This document shows positions 54,131 to 64,000 of a stretch of 64,000 nucleotides of DNA, piece by piece. Below the pieces are notes generated by a model. It was not told where the DNA came from. It did no database searches and was given only the letters and a program-made list of their open reading frames with translations. Every line of letters starts with the position of its first letter. Position 1 is the first letter of the stretch. The DNA comes from Calycina herbarum (Eukaryota; Ascomycota; Leotiomycetes; Helotiales; Pezizellaceae), in assembly GCA_001414485.1 (NCBI GenBank), contig LLEY01000170.1, positions 1 through 64,000 of the forward strand, given 5' to 3'. A program made the position numbers and the translations under genes.

Positions 54131-57100
54131 ACGTGGTTTATCACCGAGTGGCGCACTTTCCCCCTACCCTACTACTTTAATATTAGATTAATCAACTATA
54201 ATAAATAATATTAATTAAAACTACTCAGAATCTAATAAACTAGATACATCTATAACCTCTTAACAAGTTCGTATATTATGACTAGTCTTTCCGTAAGTGC
54301 TACACCGTCGCTCAGAGGTTTGCCCCTTATTTTGCCTACTCCCCTTAGAACGCTTGTCGCGTCGAGCCTGTTCCTCTGCCTCCTTTTAAGCTAATACGTC
54401 CTGTATATCCTCTATAGTAAGTGCACCTCCTTGACGGACCCGAGTCTTTTTGGCCCTGCGGCGCTTACTAAGTGCTTTATTTGCCTTACGAAGGGTATGG
54501 ACTTCGGCTAATAACAAAGTCATCTTATAAGCTAATAGCTCTAACGTCATCCACAAGCGAGTGCAACACACAAGTGAATGTAACACGGAATCGTACCACC
54601 CTAATAAAAATTATAATTAACTACCTACAATAAACAAAATTGATTAAAACTACTCTAATTCCTCCTCTTCAGATATATCAATATCAATTTCACAGGTACG
54701 TATATTATAACTAGTATTGCCGCATCGTTTACAGCGTCGTTCCCTTGGTCGGAGTCTAGTAGCTACCCCTCCCTCTTTATCCTCTTCCTGTTCTATAGTA
54801 CTCTGGATATTCTTCTGGGATAAAAGGTTCTACCCATCTTATAAAGTCAATGTTCCTCCTTAACAGACACGTGTCTTTCTAGCCCTTCGACGCTTGCTTA
54901 GGGTTTTATTTGCCTCTCGAAGGTCTTAGACCTCTGTCTTTAATAATATAACCTGGTGTATTATCCTATGTGCCCCTTTTGTAAATTGGTTAATTACCTG
55001 GAAAATTGAAGTCGGTAAGCTGTTTTAATATATAGAAATACGGGATTTTAGGAATTTAGATTGTAAAGTCGCTTTAATTAGGTTATTCGGGGTCTTTGAA
55101 ACCTATAGAGGTAGGTTAATAGCTGATTTAGAGGGTGTTAGTATACGTAGCTTAATATCTAGTAGAGATATTATACTTTCTAGATTAAATAGAATAAGCC
55201 TAGCTCCTTAAAAGCTCCCTCGAATATTTATTAGCGTCATGGCTTACTAGAAGGCAGCATAGAAGGCAGGTAAAAAGTCGGCTTTTATAATATATATAAT
55301 ATGTCTCTGTATTATATCTTTAATATACTGCTTATATACCTACTTTAGTAGGCTAAAATAACCGACGTCGAGAGGCTAAAGGAGGTGAGACGAATGAGGA
55401 GGTATATAGAGGGTAATAATATTATTCTCTTTATAATAAAGCTTAAAATCTGTTGAGTAGTAGCTCTTGTAGCTGTTGAGGATAAGTAGACGGTATATTC
55501 TAATTATCTAACCTCTAGTATACTCGTTGAAGTGCTAAAGCTATTCAAGACCTCTTTTATTTATTATTTAACTGTTATCGCTTATAGTAATACGCCAGTC
55601 CTTTAATAATTCACTATTTTCATACTATAGCACGTGGTAGTATTTACTAGCGACGATGATAAATAGAGGGACTACGTAGCTATAAGAACTAATACTCTAA
55701 ATAACTGTAACCTATTCTCTATTACCTTACTAAGCTATTTTCAGCCTCCTACGTCTTTTAGTACTTATAACTACTATTCCTATTAAGATAATACCTATTA
55801 TAAAGCCTGTTTTATTAAAGTTATAGATATCTTTATCTTAGATACTATATTTAGTAGTTATATTTTAAACTAGTCGGAACTATATAGAAATCGTATTAAG
55901 GTCTTCGTATTAGGCCCTCTAGTAATTATACTTCTAATAAAGACACGTTTATAAGACTTGTTATTGCTTTATAAAGTTAGAAGCCTAGTTCTTATTAATA
56001 GGTGCTACGTTATAGTTATAGAGTAGTTAGTTTACTATATCTATTATACTAGTAAGTCTAGGAGGAAATACATATATATCGAGGTCGAGGATATATTAAA
56101 CTATTACTAACTTCTCTAGATCTATAAGCTTTTGAGATTTAGACGTAGAATCACGTTGTAAAGGTTAACTATGTCGTCGGCGACCTAGTATATTATAATC
56201 GACTTTATAGATTATAGCAGTGGCTCTAGCACTTAAATCACGGTTACGATCTATAGCTTAACTAGCTAGGAGAATTTTTCTTTCGTTGCTTTTGTTTTAC
56301 ATCGTTGGTTATAGTAGTATTCGAGTTTTAGTTAAGGTAACGCGTCTCGTATAATTCCGTGTTATATTCACTTATATATTATACTCGCTTGTAGATAACG
56401 TTATACTCTTTACTAATATAGCTATAGTCTCGAAAATAGAGGTTAGCGAGCTTCTTTAATAGCGTGAAATACGATTCTTAACTAAAGTTGTTTACGAAAG
56501 AGTATTAGTTAGATTATAAGAGGTCTGTAAGACCTAAGAGTTAGCGGCCGTAGAGAGGGGTCTAGTAGGTATAGAAGTTTATAATCGGATATTAAGCTTT
56601 GATATTATAGCCTAGAGATTAAAAGGTACTAAGCCAGCTCCGCGGAATCTAGCCTAGGCGTTTTAAGTTGTTATTAATTACTTATAAGCTATGTAAAAAG
56701 GCTAAAAAGAACTTGACCTTAGTAATATAGTTGATATAAGCTTTAATAAAGGTCTTAATTTAACGCTTATATATACGTTTAAAAATACTAAAACATCTAA
56801 CGTCGAGTAGCTAGGTTAAATAAGAGGAATAAGAAGGTAGATAAAGAGTAATAATATTATTAGCTTTATAATACTCTTAAAATACAGCTGATTTATAACT
56901 CTTATATCTATCTAATACTAGTATTCGATATACGAGTATGTTTATCGAAGTGTTATAGCTATTCTAAGCCTGTCTTATTATCGGTCTATCTATTACTTAT
57001 AGGTTTAATAGCCTAGTCGTATAAGAGGCCGCTCTTAGTATACTAATTCGTAAGATAATTCTTCTCTTAAACTACTAAAAACGGAGGTATATTCTAACCC

Positions 57101-57818
57101 TCGCTATTAATATAAGCAATTACTATAGCCTATTCTCGATTACTAGGCTAAACTGCCTTATCTCTACTACGTCGATTAGCGCGAGTTATAACTATTACTA
57201 GGCAGATAATTCCTATTATAAACCCTATCTTATTAAAGTTATAAAAGTCGTAGTCTAAAACACTATATTTTGCTCTTATATTCTCTATAAGTCGAAACCA
57301 CGTACTAATAAGCTCTAGATCTTCGTATAAGGCTCTTTAAAAGTCGTAAATACGATTAAAACTCGTCTTTAATTCTAGTCGACGTTATACGAATTAATAT
57401 ACTTAGAGCTTACTAACGTGTTTTCTCTCTCGCGATTTAAGAATATAATTCGCTATATCTTCTATACTAGCTAGTTAAGAGGCAAATCCTCTTATATCTA
57501 GATTAAGTATATATTAAACAAGTGTCTCCTCCTCTAAGTCGTTTAATTTATAATAATTAAGTTTAGTTTCAAGGCGATAGGTTTAGCTAGCTATTCTATG
57601 TTAAAGTGTTATTTTAGAGACTTTGTAGATTTTTATAGTAGAGCGATAACTAAGTTTTTTAGATATTCGAATAGTCTTAATAGCTAGAATAATTCGTGCT
57701 TCTTAGGTTTAGATTTCTATAGTTAGTTATTAAGAAAACGCGTATTAAAGTTAGTAGATAGTAAAGTAGAGGAAAGTACGCTACTCGGTGATATACGCTA
57801 CTCGGTGATAAACTACGT
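54131..57818 (-). mobile_element. Fot1/pogo-like element A (RIP-decayed), interrupted by element B
   Basis: The ends read ACGTGGTTTATCACCGAGTG on the left and the complement of ACGTAGTTTATCACCGAGTA on the right, flanked by TA (54129-54130, 57819-57820). Without element B it is about 1.83 kb, the usual Fot1 size. The transposase tail survives on the minus strand at 54386-54541 (KMTLLLAEVHTLRKANKALS, then KRRRAKKTRVRQGGALTIED), the typical coiled, basic C-terminus of Fot1 transposases. The remaining body (56404-57720) aligns by eye with element C but is full of stops. Confidence 0.7.
54544..56401 (-). mobile_element. Fot1/pogo-like element B, nested in A
   Basis: 1858 bp between TA dinucleotides (54542-54543, 56402-56403). 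The ends are ACGTCATCCACAAGCGAGTG at left and the complement of ACGTTATCTACAAGCGAGTA at right, followed on each side by GTGAATRTAACACGGAAT. A degraded transposase tail lies on the minus strand near 54850-54950 (complement of GCCCTTCGACGCTTGCTTAG). All frames are closed by TAG/TAA codons. Confidence 0.68.
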
Positions 57819-58023
57819 TACTTATATTATTAATAATAAGCTTTATAAGTAGCTACTTCGGCTCTTAATAAGAGACTCTTTAGTTAAGTAGCTTAAATAG
57901 CTAGGGCTTCTATATAGAGGAAGAGATAGAAGAAGAAAAGAAGTAGAGGCTAGAGAGAGAGAAAGAAGAGAAGGAACTAGAATATAAGAATAACTACTTT
58001 ATTATAAATTAGTAGATTATATA

Positions 58024-59811
58024 ACGTGGTTTATCAGAACCCCGGTTATATCAGGACCCCGATTAATTTTCCTTAGTATATAACTTTGAACTTAAATAAC
58101 TTAACTATAATATATTAAATTAACTCTTTATAATCGGAGTCTAATATACTAGATATATCTACAGCTTCTTAACAAGTTCGTACGTTATAACTAGCTTTTC
58201 TATAGGTTCTATAGTGTTGTCTAGACAGTTACCTCTTCTTATAACTACCTCTCGCTATACGTATATCGCGTCGTACCTGCTTATCTACGTCTTTCTAGGC
58301 TATAATATCCTGTGTATCCTCTATAATAAGTGTACCCCCTTTATAGACACGAGCCTTTTTAGCTCTCCGGCGTTTGCTAAGAGCTTTATTTGCTGCCCGA
58401 AGTATACGTATCTCAGTAGACAGAAGAGTTATCTTATAAGCTATTCGCTTTATATCTTTAGCTAGCGCTGTAACTGTCTTAAATAGAGGGGTTAGCGAGC
58501 TTCTCTAATAGCGAGTAATTCGATTTCGTATAAGAGTTGACTATAAAAGAGCTTCTATTAGGTTAGAAGAGGTCTAAGATTCCTATAAGAGAGTGTTAGT
58601 AGTAGAGGGTCTAGAGAGTATTAGAGTCTATAACTTTATATTAAGCTTTGAAATCACTACTTACGGATTAAAAGACACTAGGCTAGCTCTACGGAATAGT
58701 AATATAGTTAATATAAGCTTTAATAAACGTCTTAATCTATCGACTATACGCTTGTTTTAATATACTAAAATATCTAATATTAAGTAGCTAGGTTAGATAG
58801 AGCGAATAAGAAGGTAGTCTAAGAGTTATAATATTATATACCTTGTAGTACTCTTGGAATTCAACTGATTCGTAGCTCTTATACCTATCTAATACTAGTA
58901 TTTGATATAGACCCTTTGCTTAAGTAGTAGTATACTTATCGAAGTGTTTTAGCTATTTTAGACTCGTTTTGTTATTTGTCTATCTATTACTTGTCGGTTT
59001 AATAACCTAGTTATATAGAAGGCCGCCGTCTGTATACTAATTTATAAAATGATTCTTCTCTTAGACGACTAAAAATAGAGAGATATCCTAACCCTCGCTA
59101 TTAATATAAGTAATTACTATAGCCTATTCCCGATTACCTAGCTAAACTATCTTATCTCTACTATATCGATCTATATATATAATAACTATTATAAGGTAAA
59201 TCATACCTATTATAAAGCCTGTTTTATCGAAGTTATAGAAATCGTAATCTAAAATACTATATTTTGCTCTTATATTTTATATAAGTCGGAACTATATACT
59301 AATTAGATTAGGATCTTCGTATAAGGCCTTTTAGAAGTTGTAAACACGATTAAAACACGTTTTTAACCCTAGTTGTTATTATATAAATCGATGAGCCTAG
59401 AGCTTACTAACGCGTTTTCCTTCTTATAACTCGACGATGAAATTAGCTATATCTTCTACACTAGCTAGCCGAGGTATAAACCCTCTAGAATCTATATTAA
59501 GTATATTCTGAACAATTACTTCTTCTTCTACCTTAGACAATTTAAGGTTTACTAGTCGACGGTCGGCTAGAGGAAGGTAGCCGTTTATTCTGTCGTTAAG
59601 TGTAGAATAAGGTATTCTGTAGATCTTTGTAGCTTTCTGTCGACTTAGCTTTTTAGATGTTCGAATTACCTTAATAGCTAGAATGACTTTTGATTCTTTA
59701 GTAATAATAGACATGGTGGAAGGTTAAAAAAACGCGTGTTAAAGTTGGAGGGTAGGATTTCGGGAAAATTGAACGGGGTCCTGATATGACCGGGGTCCTG
59801 ATAAACCACGT
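58024..59811 (-). mobile_element. Fot1/pogo-like element C, 1788 bp
   Basis: TA-flanked (58022-58023, 59812-59813). The ends are ACGTGGTTTATCAGAACCCC and the complement of ACGTGGTTTATCAGGACCCC. Each carries a second copy of the ATCAGGACCCCG word about 20 bp in. The first 13 bp are the same as in element A, so A and C belong to related families. It carries the transposase remnant described next. Confidence 0.75.
58310..59714 (-). pseudogene. Fot1/pogo-type transposase remnant
   Basis: The first 96 codons (59714-59424) are open: MSIITKESKVILAIKVI, SRQKATKIYRIPYSTLNDRI, ADRRLVNLKLSKVEEEVIVQ, FIPRLASVEDIANFI. This is the Psq-type helix-turn-helix followed by the start of the CENP-B-type DNA-binding region, as in Fot1/pogo transposases. 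The rest is riddled with TAG/TAA codons in TpA-rich sequence. The basic C-terminal tail is recognisable at about 58310-58440. A truncated DNA-binding peptide could in principle still be made. Confidence 0.75.
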
Positions 59812-59925
59812 TATTATATTAATCTAATTAATCTAATTAATCATGATTAATCTAGATTAATTAACCTAATCTAATCAGGGAACTTGTTAATCATTAATTA
59901 GATTAATAATTGATTAACTGATTAA

Positions 59926-61362
59926 TTTGTGCGCACATAAGACAAGAAATGGAAGGGGAACAACAAATAATGACCCTGATTGCTACCCAACAATTAGAAA
60001 ACTGAGACTGCTTAATTTCAACATTCCCGTAAAATTTCTTTCAATTTTCGATTCTTCGAGTTACAATTTTCCGTCAACTGACTGACGTTCGAAATATCAG
60101 CATCGGATTCCCACGAGTGACGAGTATGTACTCAAAGTGGGGCAAAGGTGGATCACAAAAGCTTATCTTACATCGATCGCAGACCCATAAAACGGAAAAT
60201 TGTGCAACAACATTGCTACAATCACTTCGGTAACGTTTGCTAACGTTGAAAAAATAACTCATGTGGTGAGATGTAAGCTGACTGGAACGTTTGGAAGTGG
60301 CGGAGGACTTTCTTTCTTCTCGTGTATCCCGAACTGGGTGATGGAAAATGAGGGATTTCAGTGCAAGTATCTCCAAGAACGGGGTTCGTTTCAAAATCGA
60401 GGAAAGGTATGTGAAGAGAGATAAGAAAAGAACATCAACACTTCAGACATCCCGACTTGGTCAAATTGGGCATTCCCTCAAGATAACCATTCCCCAAAAA
60501 ATCCAACTTTGGAAGGACAAGAACCCAAACGCATGAACACAAAAAAAAAAACCACAACCCCTCCAAGCCCCTCCATCAACACGACGTCCAGGGAAAGTGT
60601 GTCAGCACCTACCAACTCCCCTATCAAGCCTAGCGTCTCGTCCTTCTAGTGCACTTCCATGATATTAACCGGCCTTCCCCGCGTTTTAAGCGAATCATCA
60701 TCATCGAGACCCCTGATTTCCCAAGCCCTAACTGCCCAAGCCCGATGCAGCTTCTCACCAGCAGACCAAACAGAAGCTCCTGGCGCTTACTGCATTAGAT
60801 CTTATTGCATACCCTACCACACCTTTCAGGTACAGAAACCCGGCTTCTAGTCTTAGTATGTGAAAGTCGAATAGTCAAGAGCCAATGGGGGTGGGGATTT
60901 GACAAGTCAGGTGCATCGGATACCGACCTTGCCAAGGAAATTGGATCGGAATCGCGAATCACCCCCTGTCCAATGTGGGGGGTGGTAAGGTGCCCCGCGT
61001 TCCTGTACTAGATCGAATGCCGATTTTGGAATTGTGCTTCAACCAATGGTTGACACACACCTTCTTGGAAGTTGAGGATTCGTTGTGTTCCTGGATGGAA
61101 TCTCGGTCAAAGGAAATGCTCTGCCACACATGTGAAATGTCAAGAGAAACTCAATTGGCAACTGGGTTTCCTCCAATCGGTGATGGTAAGCCCCTTTGGG
61201 AAGTTTGAGGGAGGGGGAGCTTTTTTCTATAAGATCTGCTTGAATTTGGGAGGTCTTCTCTTTTTCTTTTTTTTGTTGTCCTTTTTGCTTCTCTCAAAGT
61301 GCACCCATAGCTTCTCGTCTCTCCAACCCTGAGTCCTCCGTCCTCTATTCTCAATCAGCATC
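59926..61362. other. Intergenic / upstream region of the cutinase gene
   Basis: Normal base composition returns at once. There is a poly-A tract at 60540-60551 and a T-rich stretch at 61260-61275, about 90 bp before the cutinase start. No gene supported; the open frame at 60074-60394 (minus) has no domain. Confidence 0.45.
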
Positions 61363-62229
61363 ATGAAGTTCACTCCAGCTGTTCTGTCTCTCTTGGCAGT
61401 CTCCCTCTCAACCGCCTTCCCAATATCATTGTCCCTGTTCAAACGCGCTGGCGATTTGACATTGGAAACGCAGAATGATCTCTTGAACGGAACACCATGC
61501 AAGGCAGTTACAATCGTGTGGGCTCGAGGGTAAGCAGCATAGTTCCTTGCCGAGAAGCAAGCATTGTGCTAACCATTTCAAAGGACATCCGCACCGGGAA
61601 ACGTTGGAGCAACAACATCCGTCGGCCCAATCTTCTTCAGAGCAGTTGCTGCTTTGATCGGTGCAGACAATTTGGCGGTGCAGGGGGTCACGTACTCTGC
61701 TAGCATTCTGGGTTTCTTACAAGGTGGTGATGGGACAGGGTCGACAACAATGGCAAACTTGGTGGAGCGAGCATACGCACAATGCCCAGATACAAAAGTG
61801 GTGATGGCTGGCTTCAGGTAAGTCCTCCTTGCTCAGCTTGGAAAGTCTAATAAATTCTAACTCCAAGCAGTCAAGGTGGTCAATTGGTGCACAATGCAGC
61901 AAGACAATTGACTGCTGCATCAACTGCTAAAATCTCATCTGGTGAGTCCCACTCCGTGTGCACTTGAAGAAATATATCTAACAGAACATACAGTCATCAC
62001 CTTCGGAGACCCAGACAAGGGATCAGCTGTTGGAACTATCGCATCATCCAAGGTTCTCGTCATTTGCCACGACGGTGATAATATCTGCGATGGTGGGATC
62101 TTGATCCTCCCACCTCATTCAACTGTAAGATATACCAGATCCAAACGATGAACAATAACTAACGATTCAAAGTACGGAAACGATGCCCCAGTTGCCGCAC
62201 AATTCGTCCAGACGCATGCTGGACTATAA
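61363..62229 (+). CDS. Cutinase, CE5 family, secreted
   Basis: Five exons: 61363-61529, 61584-61817, 61871-61941, 61994-62124 and 62173-62229. They give 219 aa, with all phases closing and four introns of 48-54 bp. The signal peptide is MKFTPAVLSLLAVSLSTAFP, followed by a probable KR propeptide site. Motifs are VTIVWARGTSAPGNVG (oxyanion region), GVTYSASI, nucleophile AGFSQGGQLVHNAAR (Ser, encoded across intron 2), HDGDNICDGG (Asp) and PPHSTYGNDAPVAAQF (His). The Cys residues of the conserved disulfides are in place. The size is that of a classical fungal cutinase with no binding module. It hydrolyses plant cutin outside the cell. The nearest upstream neighbour is the transposon nest ending at 59925. 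Confidence 0.94.
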
Positions 62230-64000
62230 GGGTCAGAGAGATGGAGGGAAGAGGCTGAGCAGGGTGTCTCGAAATGATGAACGATTTCATACTTGGTTTG
62301 CTTTAGGAGTTTGTGATACTGCCCAATCACTGGATTGGTGCAACGGTGGTTTGCATTTGGTTTGGAAGGGGGAGTTCAGGAGTTTTGGGGTCAGATCATA
62401 CCTATGTCATTTCTTGAGAAAGAGAAAGAGAATCGCTGTTCTTTGCAGTTAAAAATAAAAATCTAAAATTATCAAATCCGCGAGGAGAAAAAAGTGTTAA
62501 AAGCACGTGAGACTGCCTTCCGAATAGAACACCAGACAACTCGTTGAGGGAGTTGAAAAGCCGGCCACCTGAACTGAACCACTTTCCTAATCTCACCTGC
62601 CGAAAATGAAAACTTCAGGAAGCATCCACCACAACCAAAAATCGCGATCACTCTTCGGGCCGTTTTAAAGTTCCAGGTACAACGGAAAGACTTCGCGACA
62701 ATATTCTTGGAAGCTTGCAACATGGCATGAGGCTCAGAAGCCACACCGCTGGTTGTGAGTTACTCGAATATTTTTTAGGGGGTCAGATGTATGGTTTCCG
62801 TACCAAACTCGGAACATAGACAAGACTAGCGTCCTTACGGAGCGACCGAAAAACAAATGCCACAAAAGGTACACAGATCTGACAGCAATTGCGCAAACTC
62901 GATGTCAATATGCTGACGGAGAACGAGGCAAAAATCGAAAGATCTGGTCATCGACAAAGCGACATGGGTAGAATCGACCGCAGCTTCCCCTTGACAAGGC
63001 TGTGCCAAAGACCAGAGTGGAAAGAGCGACGGAGAAGAAAGAGAAGAGGAATAATGGAAAAGCGCCGGTTGCTCCTCCCTCTTTACAATCTTCTCCTTAG
63101 AAGCAAAAAATAAAATGGAAAGAGCGACCAGCCACCGAACCTACCAAAACGGCTGGATATTACCAGAGATTTCCAAGCCCAGGGCAGTTAGCTTGGGGAG
63201 AAGAATAGCTAGAGGAAGTGTGTGCGGAACTTTTCGATAAGCAACGCGCACCATTTTTCGGGCGCATCACTTTTTGGTGCAAAAATTCACTCCAGAGTTG
63301 GGTTCGTTCCTGAGACGATACGCGGTCGCCTGCCAAACAGTTTCAACTCCTATCCAGCATTTTTTCCATGCCACCTCATATTCCAACCGCTTTCAGTTGT
63401 TTCGAAGACCACTGAAGAACAATGACTGGCATGCTTTCAATCATGATTGAGGTGTGGACGTTCCTTCCGTTTCTCAGGTTTAGACCCCTCGAACAGCCAA
63501 AGAATCGGTCGTCTTTCCTTTTGACGGAGGATCTCGGCGGTAGAAGTGATCACTCCTTCCCTGCTACAAACAATTGGGAAAGCGCGACGAGAGGCCAACC
63601 AGCACTTCAAAGTTCGACCTGCTGGGCTGTACTTAATTTGCATTTGAGCAACAAATGGCCTGGAACCTAGAAAGTGTCTAGAAGCACTCGCTTCCTTCTT
63701 TGGCCGGGAGTCTCTTAACGAACGATTCCAACGCTCCTGCTCGCGCTTGTCGAGATGGCTACAATACAATGACGCGAAGGTCCTCGGGGCTTCGTTCCCC
63801 TCCCAAAGAATTCCAACTACCAACCAGCATTCTCATCTTGTATCTTGACCGGCCACCCCCTTATCCCAAAGCCTTTCTTTTTTGTTTTTTGATGTACATC
63901 GTGGAATTGGAAGATAGTACGTTTATTTTCCAGCGCAATCGACGAGCTTCGCTCTACCTAAGTTCATCTCGGGAAATATCTATTCGCGTTCCGTAGCAAT
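62230..64000. other. Intergenic to window end, no gene seen
   Basis: Several frames of 70-130 codons are open on both strands but without domains or intron logic. Base composition is normal and no repeat ends were recognised. Confidence 0.4.

Larger units (their letters stand above)
53811..59925 (+). mobile_element. GATTA-rich non-autonomous element (copy 2), invaded by three Fot1/pogo-like elements
   Basis: Outer segments are 53811-54130, 57819-58023 and 59812-59925, about 640 bp in all. They line up in order and orientation with the reverse complement of copy 1 at 14772-16751: start AAATGATTAGATTAGATTAG, then TTAATGGCTATTAATC, the G+C-rich core (53940-54010), GAGCTTAAGCGAAATC, TAGCTATTAATTATATAATG, TCTATATAGAGGAAGAGA, TAACTACTTTATTAT and a GATTAA-rich end. 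No coding capacity of its own. Confidence 0.68.

Noticed and set aside
58214..58465. Plus-strand 83-codon frame inside the Fot1-like element
   Set aside because: Antisense of the transposase C-terminal tail; Tyr/Leu-rich because of TpA-rich sequence.
62889..63823. Frames of 74-128 codons near the window end
   Set aside because: Open on both strands with no family features; no intron joins improve them.

Overview
The window looks like nuclear DNA of a filamentous ascomycete, most likely a plant-associated Leotiomycete (Sclerotiniaceae-like; this is inference). The evidence is genes split by 43-130 bp introns with GTRNGT donors and CTAAC/CTRAY branch sites, a set of secreted plant-cell-wall enzymes (AA9 LPMO, CE1 acetyl xylan esterase, cutinase), fungal WSC and GT32 families, and A+T-rich, TpA-rich transposon ruins typical of repeat-induced point mutation (RIP). 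I rebuilt most genes exon by exon. Stated phases close for all joins except one WSC junction and one lipase junction.

Layout. 1-232 is the end of a truncated repeat. 1495-3123(-) is a sterol C-24(28) reductase (ERG4). 3938-5086(-) is an AA9 LPMO, and 5733-6866(+) is a CE1 esterase transcribed divergently from it. 7643-11648(+) encodes a large ankyrin/CorA-like membrane protein. 12371-13321(+) is a GT32 mannosyltransferase-like gene. 14196-17150(+) is a class-3 lipase relic. Its third visible intron has been filled by a GATTA-rich element that itself carries a Tc1/mariner element. 19135-22757(-) is a four-WSC glyoxal-oxidase-like protein (AA5_1) with microexons. 25840-26769(+) is a haloalkane-dehalogenase-like hydrolase. 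27062-27677(-) is a small membrane protein gene with a nonsense codon.

27981-31108 is the most unusual region. It is a tandem array of six tRNA-like RNA genes plus one scrambled copy. Each has acceptor, D, anticodon and T stems, A and B boxes and a Pol III T-run, but 120-160 nt of structured sequence replaces the anticodon loop. The helices vary by compensatory changes between copies.

32154-36686(+) is a sterol glucosyltransferase-type protein with a VPS13/ATG2-like segment and about eight UIM-like repeats. 38474-38760 is a minisatellite. 39565-40773(+) is an unknown gene. 40947-42468(-) is a BAHD-like acyltransferase with a GC-AG intron. 43545-45700(-) is an UNC93-like transporter with 14 introns. 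47283-47659 is a MITE. 48822-49497(+) is an unknown gene.

49500-59925 is a transposon desert. It holds three related non-autonomous elements with CGGCAT-type ends (one with a further MITE inside) and a second copy of the GATTA element. That copy was invaded by two Fot1/pogo-like elements, one of which carries a third. 61363-62229(+) is a cutinase. The window therefore alternates between gene-rich blocks rich in secreted hydrolases and RIP-decayed repeat blocks.
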